Part shown: piece by piece, positions 9,205 through 18,144 of the stretch
Layout: every line of letters begins with the position of its first letter
How positions within the stretch are numbered: the stretch's first letter is position 1
Assembly (NCBI GenBank): GCA_963735885.1
Contig: CAVTMP010000004.1
Location: 942,833-1,006,832, forward strand
Direction of reading: 5' to 3'
DNA: 64,000 nt
Source of the DNA: JBBSBL01 sp963735885
Lineage (GTDB): Bacteria > Actinomycetota > Thermoleophilia > Solirubrobacterales > Solirubrobacteraceae
The notes under the pieces: model-generated
Seen by the model: the letters and a program-made list of their open reading frames with translations, nothing else
Database searches by the model: none
What the model was told of the DNA's origin: nothing
Program-made: the position numbers and the translations under genes

Positions 9205-10221
9205 TCACTTCGACACGGTGCCAAGTAGGCGACCAGCGCGTCGAGCTCGGCCGAGAGGGTCTGCGGAAGTTGGCGGCATGATTTCCCTGTACCCGTCGCG
9301 ATCTCGCGTTCGGGTCGACGATGCGGTCGGATCTGCCTCGTCTGCCCTGAGGACCTGCCGAGGTCGCGGGCCGTCGTGCCGGTGGTGCCCGCGTCGGCGG
9401 GGTCGCGCCGAGCGCGACAGGCGCCTGCGAGGCGCAGCCGCCGCCGCTGCCACCGCCGGCGCCGCCGGGGCCCTTCGCGCGAGCCAGCGTCGAAGGCTGC
9501 GGGAGCGACGTGGACGGTCGAGCGCATGATCGCGTGGCCGAGCCGCACAGCTCGGCGCAGACGACGGGGTAGGTGCCGAGCTTCGTCGGCGTGGACGCGC
9601 AGGGTGGTGGCGATCCCCGGCACCGCGTCCTGCTTCATCGCGGAACGCGGGCACCCAGAAGGAGTGGATGACGTCGACCGCGCGGATCGAGAACTTGATC
9701 GGGCGCCCGCGGCACGGCGCCCCCGCCGCGCTGCTCCCGCCGGTCGGGGTGCAGGGGAGGTAGAGCTGGTTCACGGAGAACGCCTTGCCGTCCGGCCCGC
9801 GTACTGGAAGGTCCACGCGAACTGCTGGCCGTAGACGCCGATCGCCAGCGTGTCGGCCTTCGACTTCTCGACGTCGTGCAGCACCGCGTAGGCGTAGCGA
9901 GCAGAGCGGCGACGAGGATGAGCGCCGGGATCGCCGTCCAGACGACCTCGAGCCGGGTGTTGCCGTGGATCGGCGGCCCGTCCTCGTTCTCCTGGCCCGG
10001 GCGCATGCGGAACTTCCAGACGGAGTAGAGCACGACGACACGACGAGCACGAAGACGGGCACCGAGACGATCATCAGCACGTCGTAGAGGGTGTCGATCG
10101 GCTCGGCCTGCTTGGAGGCGTCGACCGGGAACCAGTCGATCAGCAGCGCCGAAGCCGATGCCGATCGCGGTGGCGACGCGCCGATGGCGATCATCTGCCA
10201 GAGCAGGGGATTGCTACGCAC
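9205..10221 (-). CDS. ctaC: Haem-copper oxidase subunit II (first operon) with extended C-terminus, frameshifted
   Basis: ATG 10221 gives MRSNPLLWQMIAIGA, then DTLYDVLMIVSVPVFVLVV (second helix), EDGPPIHGNTRLEVVWTAIP (subunit II signature) and DVIHSFWVPAFR. The Cu-A site is present once a one-base shift near 9550 is removed: CAELC, then His and Met. Beyond Cu-A there is a Gly/Ala-rich linker and a tail ending LSAELDALVAYL and TVSK, which resembles the last helix of a fused cytochrome c domain (EIMPP and ELDALVAYL). I could not find a CxxCH in this tail in any frame, so it may be degenerate or damaged by indels. The gene overlaps or abuts subunit I (stop 9205, start 9192). Confidence 0.75.
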   Translation of the reverse strand: MRSNPLLWQMIAIGASPPRSASASALLIDWFPVDASKQAEPIDTLYDVLMIVSVPVFVLVVSSCSTPSGSSACARARRTRTGRRSTATPGSRSSGRRSRRSSSSPLCSLRLRGAARRREVEGRHAGDRRLRPAVRVDLPVRGPDGKAFSVNQLYLPCTPTGGSSAAGAPCRGRPIKFSIRAVDVIHSFWVPAFRDEAGRGAGDRHHPARPRRRSSAPTPSSAPSCAARPRDHALDRPRRSRSLRRWLARRAPAAPAVAAAAAAPRRRLSRSARPRRRGHHRHDGPRPRQVLRADEADPTASSTRTRDRDGYREIMPPTSADPLGRARRAGRLLGTVSK

Positions 10222-10834
10222 CCGTGCGGTCCCACCGTCGGCATCTCGCGCGGCATCCTACGCGCTCGGCGAGACGAACGGCAATCCGGCGAAGCGGCGC
10301 GGCGCGTCGCCGCGCATCGGGGCTCTCGGACGCCGGCGGGGGCCCGCCGGCCTAGGCCGCGCGGCGCGCTTCGACCACCGTGGGGCGGGGGCCCAGCGCG
10401 ACGGCTCGCGGTCCGCCGGACGCGGTGGCGCGAGCGGTACTCGGAGGGGGCGGCGCCCATGGTGGCGGCGGAAGGTCTTGGCGAACTGCGCCGGCTGGCG
10501 ATAGCCGACGCGATGGGCGACCTCGCGGACGGTCAGGCGCCGCGTCGCGAGCAGTCTCGGCCGCCTTGCCCATGCGGACGCGGGTCAGGTGCTCGCGGAA
10601 GGTCGTCTTGCCGATCTCGGCGAACGCCCGCTGCAGCTGGCGGCGGGAGGAGGCGACGCGACGGGCGATGTCGTCGAGCGCGAGGTCGGAGGCGTACTCC
10701 TGCTCGACGATGCCGGCGGCCTCCTCGAAGAGCCGGGTGCGGTAGCGGACGGTGGCGGGGCGCTGGACTGACACGGTGTCGGGAATACGAGGTGGGTGCG
10801 CGATCGGGATGAGCGAACGGGCGGCCGACGTCAA
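10191..10834 (-). CDS. AraC-family HTH regulator, frameshifted
   Basis: ATG 10834 leads to TRLFEEAAGIVEQEYASDLA, LDDIARRVASSRRQLQRAFA and TTFREHLTRVRMGKAAE, the first helix-turn-helix of an AraC domain. An extra base near 10556 shifts the frame; the other frame continues LTVREVAHRVGYRQPAQFAK, then FRRHHGAAPSEYRSRH, the second HTH and the conserved family ending. There is little room for a ligand-binding domain, so it may be a DNA-binding-only regulator of about 125 residues. The frame runs to 10191, inside the next gene, but the true end is probably near 10350. It lies directly upstream of and on the same strand as the first oxidase operon, so it may control it. Confidence 0.6.
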
Positions 10835-10911
10835 CCTGGCGCGTACGGACTCACCGGGGCGGCGTCGCTATGCTTGCGGCAATCGTTGCAATACACCGCC
10901 GGGAGGGCCGA

Positions 10912-11325
10912 ATGCAGGTGCGTGAAGGGATGACGACGGTAACGCTGACGGTGGGGCCCGGCCATACGCTCCGCGAGGCGGCGCAGGGCATGAGCGCCCG
11001 CGGCGTGGGCTCCGCCGTCGTGCTCGATCCCGAGGCGCCCGGCCCGGGCATCATCACCGAGCGCGACATCCTCAACGCGGTCGGCAACGGCCTCGACGTC
11101 GACCAGGCCAAGGTCCTCGACCACCTGACCGGCGGCATCGTCTACGCGTCGCCCGACTGGTCGCTCGAGCAGGCTGCCGGCGTCATGGTCGAGCGCGGGT
11201 TCCGCCACCTCGTCGTGGTGGAGGGCGGTGAGATCGCCGGCGTGCTCTCGGTGCGCGACATCGTCCGCCTGTGGACGAAGGACGGCGCCCACTGCGAGGT
11301 GCCGGCCGGCGCGTCGGCGGCGTAG
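10912..11325 (+). CDS. CBS-domain pair protein
   Basis: 137 residues from ATG 10912, which follows a GGGAGG ribosome site; an upstream ATG at 10870 lies inside a -10-like TATGCT and is unlikely. Two CBS motifs make up the whole protein: TLREAAQGMSARGVGSAVVL with GIITERDIL, then SLEQAAGVMVERGFRHLVVV with AGVLSVRDIVRLW. Such Bateman modules bind adenine nucleotides and regulate partners; free-standing versions are common in actinobacteria. A short acidic/Ala tail (HCEVPAGASAA) follows. It is convergent with the small membrane protein gene ending at 11338 and stands alone between the two oxidase operons. Confidence 0.85.
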   Translation: MQVREGMTTVTLTVGPGHTLREAAQGMSARGVGSAVVLDPEAPGPGIITERDILNAVGNGLDVDQAKVLDHLTGGIVYASPDWSLEQAAGVMVERGFRHLVVVEGGEIAGVLSVRDIVRLWTKDGAHCEVPAGASAA

Positions 11326-11337
11326 GCCCCGGCGGCC

Positions 11338-11571
11338 CTACCGCGTGTGGTCGGGCGGGAGCGCCGCGATGTCGCGGCGCGTGTCGCGGATCCAGCGGAT
11401 CGTCGTGCCGACGAAGAGCAGCACGCCGACGATCACGAAGATCGAGCTGATCGTCGTGCCGATCACCGCCAGGGTGATGCCGACCGCGCACAGCAGCGGG
11501 AGGAAGCTCGGGCCCGGCAGGTGGATCTCCTCGCCGACGGGCGGAGCCTCCTGGTCGCGCGGCTCGTCCAT
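11338..11571 (-). CDS. Small two-helix membrane protein of the second oxidase operon
   Basis: 77 residues from ATG 11571. An acidic N-terminus (MDEPRDQEAPPVGEEIHLPG) is followed by two hydrophobic helices (FLPLLCAVGITLAVIGTTI and IFVIVGVLLFVGTTI) and a basic tail (RWIRDTRRDIAALPPDHTR). The topology resembles the small subunit IV-like proteins of actinobacterial aa3 oxidases, though I see no diagnostic motif. Its ATG overlaps the stop of the 36-residue protein upstream (TGATG), so the two are translationally coupled. It closes the second oxidase operon. Confidence 0.65.
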   Translation of the reverse strand: MDEPRDQEAPPVGEEIHLPGPSFLPLLCAVGITLAVIGTTISSIFVIVGVLLFVGTTIRWIRDTRRDIAALPPDHTR

Positions 11572-11681
11572 CACGCGTTGTAGATCGCGGCGGCCACGAA
11601 GGAGGCCGCGAGCATGAAGACGCAGACCGCCGTGACGATCAGCGCGGAGCGGATGTTCTTGCGGGCGAGCTTGCGGTCCAT
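11571..11681 (-). CDS. 36-residue single-helix membrane protein
   Basis: ATG 11681 to TGA 11571 encodes MDRKLARKNIRSALIVTAVC and then FMLAASFVAAAIYNA. A basic head and one transmembrane helix predict an N-in topology. It starts 12 bases after the stop of haem O synthase and overlaps the next gene by TGATG, which is good evidence that it is translated. Its size and position match the 36-residue protein in the first oxidase operon, although the sequences are not obviously related. A tiny accessory subunit of the oxidase is likely. Confidence 0.6.
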   Translation of the reverse strand: MDRKLARKNIRSALIVTAVCVFMLAASFVAAAIYNA

Positions 11682-11693
11682 CGGCTCGTGATC

Positions 11694-12617
<924 letters not shown>

Positions 12618-12624
12618 GCGGCGC

Positions 12625-14338
12625 TCAGACCTTCGTCAGCGCGTCGCCGGTCCCGGCGGGCTGGCCCGTCTGGCGCTCGACCTGGCGGCGGATGTCGCGC
12701 ATCGGCTCGACCGAGCGCACGCGCGGGACGACGTCGAAGTTGTTGACCGGCGGCGGCGAGGAGATGAACCACTCGAGCGTGTTGCCCTTCCACGGGTCCG
12801 GCCCGGCGACCGGGGCGCCGTGACGGATCGATGCGCGCGAAGTTGAGACCGTCATCGCGATGCCGACGGCGAGGACGAACGAGCCGATGGTCGAGATCAG
12901 GTTGTCGGTCGTCCCACCCGGCGCCGACGGGGTACTCGTAGATCCGCCGCGGCATGCCCTAGAGGCCGAGCGGAGTGCTGGACCAGGAAGGTCAGGTTGA
13001 AGCCGATGAACATCAACCAGAAGGAGGCCTTGCCGAGCCGCTCGCTCAGCATCCGGCCGGTCATCTTCGGGAACCAGTAGTAGAGCCCGGCGAAGATCGA
13101 GAAGACCGCGCCGCCCATCAGGGTGTAGTGGAAGTGGGCGACGACGAAGTACGTGTCGGTGAGCTGCCAGTCGACCGGGAAGATGGCGAGGAAGATGCCG
13201 GTGATGCCGCCGAGGACGAAGATGCGCGATGAAGCCCGCCGCGAAGTAGAGCGGGGTCGGCGGTGACGATGTGCCGCGCCACAGCGTCGCGATCCAGTTG
13301 AAGATCTTGACCCCGGTCGGCACCGCGATCAGGAACGAGGAGAGCATGAAGAAGCCGAGCACGACGGTGGGGATCGGCGTGGCGAACATGTGGTGCGCCC
13401 AGACGAGGATCGCGAGGAAGGCGATGACCGCGGTGGACGCGGCGATCGCCTTGTAGCCGAAGATCGGCTTGCGGGCGAACACCGGCAGGACCTCGGAGAT
13501 GATCCCGAACCCCGGCAGGATCATGATGTAGACCTCCGGGTGCCCGAAGAACCAGAAGAGGTGCTGCCAGAGCAACGGCGAGCCTCCCTCGCTCGGGTCG
13601 AAGAAGAGCGTCCCGAAGTGGCGGTCGGTCAGCAGCATCGTCACCGCCCCGGCGACCACCGGCAGCGCGAGGATCAGCAGGATCGCGTAGACCAGGATCG
13701 TCCACACGAACAGCGGCAGGCGCGCCCCAGCTCATCCCGGGCGCCCGCATGTTCACGATCGTGGCGTAGAAGTTGATCGCGCCGACGAGCGAGCTGATCG
13801 CCGGTGATGTGGATCAGGAAGATCCAGGCGTCCTGGCCGCCGCTCGGCGAGTACGCCGTGCTCGAGAGCGGGGGTGTAGGAGAACCAGCCGGCCTCGGGC
13901 GGCTGGAAGAAGATCGAGGCGTAGAAGACGATCCCCCCGAACAGCAGCAGCCAGTAGGACAGCGCGTTGAGCCGCGGGAAGGCCATGTCGCGCGCGCCGA
14001 TCATCAGCGGCAGGAAGTAGTTCCCGAACCCGGCCATCATCGGCACGACGAAGAGGAAGATCATCGTCGTCCCGTGCATCGTGAACAGCTCGTTGTAGTG
14101 CTCGGGCGTGATCAGCGTGTTGTTCGGCACGCCGAGCTGGAGCCGGATGAGCAGCGCCTCGACGCCGCCGAGCACGAAGAAGACGAACGTCGTGACGATG
14201 TAGAGGATCCCGATCTTCTTGTGGTCGGTCGTCGTCACCCAGTCGAGCCAGCGGTGACGGGCGCGCGGCGCGCGCACCTCGTGGGCGATCACCTGCGGGC
14301 ACGGGGCGGAGGGTCGTGGTCTCGAGCGTGGCGGACAT
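12625..14338 (-). CDS. ctaD: Cytochrome c oxidase subunit I (second operon), frameshifted
   Basis: ATG 14338 opens MSATLETTTLRPVPA; one shift later comes RHRWLDWVTTTDHKKIGILY, the canonical subunit I start. Ligand motifs are HGTTMIFLFVVPMM (haem a His), WFFGHPEVYIMILPGF (Cu-B His with the cross-linked Tyr), LVWAHHMFATPIP (His-His) and a HFHYTLMGGAVFSIFAG segment read across frames near 13130. The C-terminus EWFISSPPPVNNFDVVPRV is typical of actinobacterial CtaD. About 570 residues with roughly five indels, mostly in the last third. It is a standard A-type subunit I without the N-terminal extension of the other copy. It lies 17 bases downstream of ctaC. Confidence 0.85.
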
Positions 14339-14355
14339 GGCGCTGGTTCAGGCTC

Positions 14356-15287
14356 CTAGGAGATCTGGCCCTCGGCCTGGAGCTGGCGGCGCAGGCGCTC
14401 GGCGTTGCGGTTGGCGTCGCGGATCTTCACCCGCTGGCGGGCGAGCCACGCGCGGAAGACCGGCGGGGAGACCACGCGGACGCGGGCGTACATGCTCGCG
14501 TGCTTGCGCCCGCACAGCTCGGCGCACTGGCCCGTGTACACGGTGCCCTGAACCGGGTCCTTCGGCATCGGGGCCTTGAACCACGTGTAGTTCGTGTAGC
14601 CCGGGACGGCGTCGAACTTGCCGCCCAGCGCGGGGATCCACCAGGAGTGGATGACGTCGGTCGCCTGGATCCCGAGCACGACGATCGTCTTCGCCGGGAC
14701 CACCATCTCTGGTAGGAGTACGGGCTGCCGAAGCCCGGTCCGTAGGTGTAGCGCCAGACGAACTGGCGGCCCGTGACGCTGATCGTGATCTTCTTGCCGT
14801 TCGGCGGGCTCGGTGCCGTCGTCGAGGCGGTGAGCACCGCCCCGGGGCTCGCCGGCCTGCCGGTCGACGCGATCGCCAGGCCGTTCGGGCCGCCGTTCGG
14901 CGGATCCTGGATGTCGGAGAGCTTGAGGAAGGTGATGGCGGCGAGCACGACGAGGATCAGCGCCGCCCCGAGCGTCCAGGAGAGCTCGAGCCGCGTGTTC
15001 CCGTGGATCTGGGCCGCCTTGGCGCCCGTGCGCCGCCGGAAGCGCACGAGCGAGTACACGAGCGCGCCCTCGACGACGACGAAGATGACGACCGCGATGG
15101 CGAGGACGATCTCGTAGAGCGTCGCGATCCCGTCCGCGTTGGGCGAGCCGCCGGACTGGGGGGTGGCCCGCAGGGCCAACGCGGCGCCCGGCAGCGCGAG
15201 GGCGACGAGGAGCGCGAGGACGAGCGCCCCCGTCAGGCGCCCGCGCCGCGCCGCGAGGTGGCGGACGGAGCTCACAGCGCGCGGCAT
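14356..15287 (-). CDS. ctaC: Cytochrome c oxidase subunit II (second operon), one frameshift
   Basis: ATG 15287 gives a signal-like helix (LTGALVLALLVALALPGAAL), then TLYEIVLAIAVVIFVVVEG and QIHGNTRLELSWTLGAALIL, the two membrane helices. The periplasmic cupredoxin domain reads TGRQFVWRYTYGPGFGSPYS; a one-base indel near 14710 shifts it to VVPAKTIVVLGIQATDVIHS. The Cu-A site GQCAELCGRKHASM is intact (Cys-x3-Cys-x3-His-x2-Met). It ends with a basic tail, QRVKIRDANRNAERL. About 310 residues. It heads the second oxidase operon: ctaC, ctaD, ctaB and two small membrane proteins. Confidence 0.85.
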
Positions 15288-15311
15288 TCTATAGATGGGC
15301 GCCGCAGTCGC

Positions 15312-16124
15312 TCAGGCACCCGAGAACCGGGCGGGACGCTTCTCGATGAACGCGACGACGCCTTCGGCGAAGTCGGCGGTGGTCGCCTGCTCCTGCTGGA
15401 TCTCGGCCTCGAGGGCCAGCTGCTCGTCCATGCCGGCGTAGGCGCGCGCGTTGAGCTGGCGCTTCGTGCCGGCGTAGGAGCGGGTGGGGCCGGCGGCGAG
15501 CTTCGCCATCAGCTCGGCGACGCCGGCGTCGAAGCCGTCGTCGGGCAGCACGCGGTTGGCCAGCCCCCACTCGAGCGCGCGGGCGGCGGGCACCCGCTCG
15601 CCGAGCAGCGACATCTCCATCGCCCGGGAGAACCCGGCCCGCGCGGGGACGAAGACCGAGGACCCCCCGTCGGGCACGAGCCCGATGTTCACGAAGGCGA
15701 GCAGGAAGTACGCCGACTCCGCCGCGACGACGAGGTCGGCCGCGAGCGCCAGCGAGCACCCGATGCCCACCGCGGGACCGTGAACGGCGGCGACGACCGG
15801 CTTCGGCATGCGCCGGATCCCGGTGATGATCGGGTGGTAGCGCTCCGTGAGCGTCGTGTGGACGTCCGGATGGCCCGCCGGCGTCGGGTCGAAGCCCTGC
15901 TTGAGGTCGGCGCCGGAGGAGAAGCCGCGCCCGGCGCCGCGGATCTCCACCGCGCGGAGGGCCGGGTCGCCGGCCACCCGCTCGACGGCCGCCAGGAGGT
16001 CCACGCCGAACTGCTTGTTCCACGCGTTCATCGTCTCGGGCCGGTTGAGCTCGATCCGCGCGGCGCCCTCGTGCACGAGGAGGTTGACGGTGTCGTAGGC
16101 GTGGAGCAGCGCGTGGTCGGTCAT
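15312..16124 (-). CDS. Enoyl-CoA hydratase/isomerase (PaaG-like)
   Basis: 270 residues, complete crotonase fold: IELNRPETMNAWNKQF, GAGRGFSSGADLKQGFD, VVAAVHGPAVGIGCSLALAA, VNIGLVPDGGSSVFVPARAG and a C-terminal FAEGVVAFIEKRPARF. The two hydratase glutamates are absent (GIGCSLAL and FVNIGL), while an Asp stands in the VPDGG loop. That pattern fits isomerases such as PaaG, not hydratases. A CoA-thioester double-bond isomerase or epoxyphenylacetyl-CoA isomerase activity is therefore more likely than hydration; the substrate is unknown. It lies 24 bases upstream of ctaC's start on the same strand but is probably a separate unit. Confidence 0.85.
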   Translation of the reverse strand: MTDHALLHAYDTVNLLVHEGAARIELNRPETMNAWNKQFGVDLLAAVERVAGDPALRAVEIRGAGRGFSSGADLKQGFDPTPAGHPDVHTTLTERYHPIITGIRRMPKPVVAAVHGPAVGIGCSLALAADLVVAAESAYFLLAFVNIGLVPDGGSSVFVPARAGFSRAMEMSLLGERVPAARALEWGLANRVLPDDGFDAGVAELMAKLAAGPTRSYAGTKRQLNARAYAGMDEQLALEAEIQQEQATTADFAEGVVAFIEKRPARFSGA

Positions 16125-16145
16125 GGGGGCGGACCCTACCCGGGT

Positions 16146-17117
16146 CTACGGGAGCAGCCCCGTCTCGCGGAACCACGCCTCCGTGCGGCGCATGCCCTCC
16201 TCGAGGTCGACCGCCGGCTCCCAGCCGAGCACCTCGCGCGCGAGCGCGTTCGGGTAGGCCGCGCGCCGGTCGACGAAGGTCATCGCGGTTCGCGAGACGG
16301 CCGGCGGGCGGCCGGTCGCCCGCGCGCCCAGCTCGAGCGCGAGCGCGCCGAGCGCGACGAGCGCGCGCGGCGCGGTCGGGACCCGGTCGCGGCCGAGCAT
16401 CCGCGCGTAGTGGCCGGCGAACTCCGCCGCGGTGACGGCGTGGCCGTCCCACGCCGTGAACGCCCGGCCGGCGGCCCCGGGATGGTCGAGCGCCCGGACG
16501 ATGCAGTCGACCAGGTCGTCGACGTAGACCGGGGTCATGAGGCCCTCGCCGCGGCCGGGCAGGACGAACACCCCCGACTTCAGCGCCTCGAGCGGGCGGA
16601 CCGCCCAGGGGATCGAGCCGGGCCCGTACACGTCGCCGGGGCGCACGACCGCGGCGCCGGCCCGCCGCGCGAGGACGTCCGAGGCCGCCTTGGTGTCCAC
16701 GTACGGGACGCCGCAGGCCCGCGGCTCCGCGTCCTCGTCGAGGTCCCGGGGGAACTCGTAGCCCCACGCGGCCACCGAGGAGACGTGCACGACGCGGGCC
16801 TCGCCGGCCGCGGCGAGGACGTTGCGTGTCCCGCGCACGTTGACCCGCACGTGGTCGGCCATCGACCCCTGGTCGGAGACGATGGCCGCGGCGTGGACGA
16901 CCCCGTCGCGCCCCCCGAGCGCGCCGGCGAGCGCGCGAGGGTCGGTGACGTCCACGGCGCGGAACTCCGCGCCGGCCTCGGCGACGCGCGCGGCGGCCTG
17001 CGGCGCGATGTCGAGGCCGAGGACCTCACGTCCCTCGCCGGTCAGCCGGGCGCAGAGCGCGGCGCCGATGAACCCCCCGGCACCGGTCACCGCGAGGCTG
17101 CGAGGAGCGACGGCCAC
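16146..17117 (-). CDS. NAD-dependent epimerase/dehydratase (extended SDR)
   Basis: 323 residues from GTG 17117, chosen because the Rossmann motif begins right after it: LAVTGAGGFIGAALCARL. The extended-SDR features follow: DVTDPRALAGALGG, VVHAAAIVSDQG, VSSVAAWGYE, the YVDTK catalytic Tyr-Lys pair near residue 140, and VRPGDVYGPGS. A C-terminal substrate domain carries MTPVYVDDLVDCIVRALD. It resembles the 3beta-HSD/nucleoside-sugar epimerase group. The product could modify a sugar, sterol-like or dihydroflavonol-type substrate. It is divergent from the PAP2 gene, with a short shared promoter region. Confidence 0.85.
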   Translation of the reverse strand: MAVAPRSLAVTGAGGFIGAALCARLTGEGREVLGLDIAPQAAARVAEAGAEFRAVDVTDPRALAGALGGRDGVVHAAAIVSDQGSMADHVRVNVRGTRNVLAAAGEARVVHVSSVAAWGYEFPRDLDEDAEPRACGVPYVDTKAASDVLARRAGAAVVRPGDVYGPGSIPWAVRPLEALKSGVFVLPGRGEGLMTPVYVDDLVDCIVRALDHPGAAGRAFTAWDGHAVTAAEFAGHYARMLGRDRVPTAPRALVALGALALELGARATGRPPAVSRTAMTFVDRRAAYPNALAREVLGWEPAVDLEEGMRRTEAWFRETGLLP

Positions 17118-17179
17118 GCCCCGGAGTTCTACACGCCGACCGGCCCCGCTCGGGCCCCGAAGGCGCGGAAGGGCGCCGT

Positions 17180-17185
17180 TAGACT
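17180..17185 (+). promoter_or_regulatory. -10 element (TAGACT) of a leaderless gene
   Basis: TAGACT ends seven bases before the TTG start at 17193, the spacing expected if transcription begins at or next to the start codon. No ribosome site lies between them. Confidence 0.4.
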
Positions 17186-17192
17186 CGGCGCC

Positions 17193-18140
17193 TTGCGACG
17201 CTCGTCGGCCATTCGCGCGACCGCCTGGGTCGTGGTCGCCGCGGGGGTCGCGGCGCCCCTGGTCCGTCGCCGGGTGCGGCTGCCGGCGCCGGCGGTGATC
17301 GGCACGGCCGCCGCGGCGCCGGTCGCGCTGAGCGTGGTCGTCCCGCGCACGCGGGCGCGGGACATCGCGCTGTGCCTGCTGCAGATGTGGGCCTACGTCG
17401 CCGCCTACGAGATGCCGGCCGACGATCCCGAGGCGCTCGAGCGGCGGGTGCACATCGACTACCCGGTGCGGATCGACCGCGCGCTCGGCCTCGGCGTCCC
17501 GCCGACGCTCCGCCTCCAGCGCCTGTTCGCCCACCCGGACCGGATCCGCCGCTACGAGAAGGTGCTGGCGTGGTCGCACTGGGTCTGGTTCGCGGTGCCC
17601 CACACCACGGTCGTGTACCTGCTGCTCTTCCACCGTGAGCGCTTCCCGCGCGCCGCCGCGCAGACGTACGCGGTGTTCGATCTCGGGGCGCTCGTGTACT
17701 GGGCGCTGCCGACCGCGCCGCCCTGGTACGCGGCCGAGCGCGGGCGGATGGAGGACGGGCAGACGCCGCGCGTGCGGCGGATGATGATCGAGTATGGACA
17801 CCAGTTCTGGCGGGACCGCTGGGGGCCGCTCTACGCTCTGTTCGGAGGGAACCCGCTCGCCGCCATGCCGTCGATCCACTTCGCCACCTCGGTGATGGCC
17901 GCGCGCCTGCTGAGCGAGACCGGCCCGGTCGCCGGTGCGATCGGCTGGGCCTACGCCGGGACGCTCGGCACCGCGCTCGTCTACCTCGGCGAGCACTACG
18001 TCATCGATCTCCTCGCCGGCGTCGCGCTGACCGAGGGCGTCCGCGCCGCGGCGCCGCGCGCCACCCCGGCCTTCGCGGCCGTCTCGCGCCGGATCGGAGC
18101 CCTCGAGCGGCGCGCCCGCCCCGCGGAGTCGATCGCCTAG
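17193..18140 (+). CDS. PAP2-superfamily membrane phosphatase/lipid transferase
   Basis: 315 residues from TTG 17193 (a GTG at 17232 is the alternative). Several membrane helices surround the PAP2 motifs: MPSIHFATSVMAARLL and YLGEHYVIDLLAGVALTEG near residues 225-285, with catalytic His in each. The arrangement matches bacterial inositol-phosphoceramide synthase-like (Aur1/Ipt1-type) proteins, in which these His and an Asp carry out phosphotransfer on lipids. An AMPADDPEALERRVHIDYPV stretch is typical of the actinobacterial subgroup. The flippase-like gene starts four bases after its stop, so the two are an operon acting on membrane lipids. Confidence 0.8.
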   Translation: MRRSSAIRATAWVVVAAGVAAPLVRRRVRLPAPAVIGTAAAAPVALSVVVPRTRARDIALCLLQMWAYVAAYEMPADDPEALERRVHIDYPVRIDRALGLGVPPTLRLQRLFAHPDRIRRYEKVLAWSHWVWFAVPHTTVVYLLLFHRERFPRAAAQTYAVFDLGALVYWALPTAPPWYAAERGRMEDGQTPRVRRMMIEYGHQFWRDRWGPLYALFGGNPLAAMPSIHFATSVMAARLLSETGPVAGAIGWAYAGTLGTALVYLGEHYVIDLLAGVALTEGVRAAAPRATPAFAAVSRRIGALERRARPAESIA

Positions 18141-18144
18141 CCCG

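Noticed and set aside
15003..18140. A 1045-codon plus-strand frame across 15-18 kb
   Set aside because: Only its last third (PAP2 protein) has motifs. The rest is antisense to ctaC, a crotonase and an SDR and has the Arg/Gly/Pro composition of a shadow frame.
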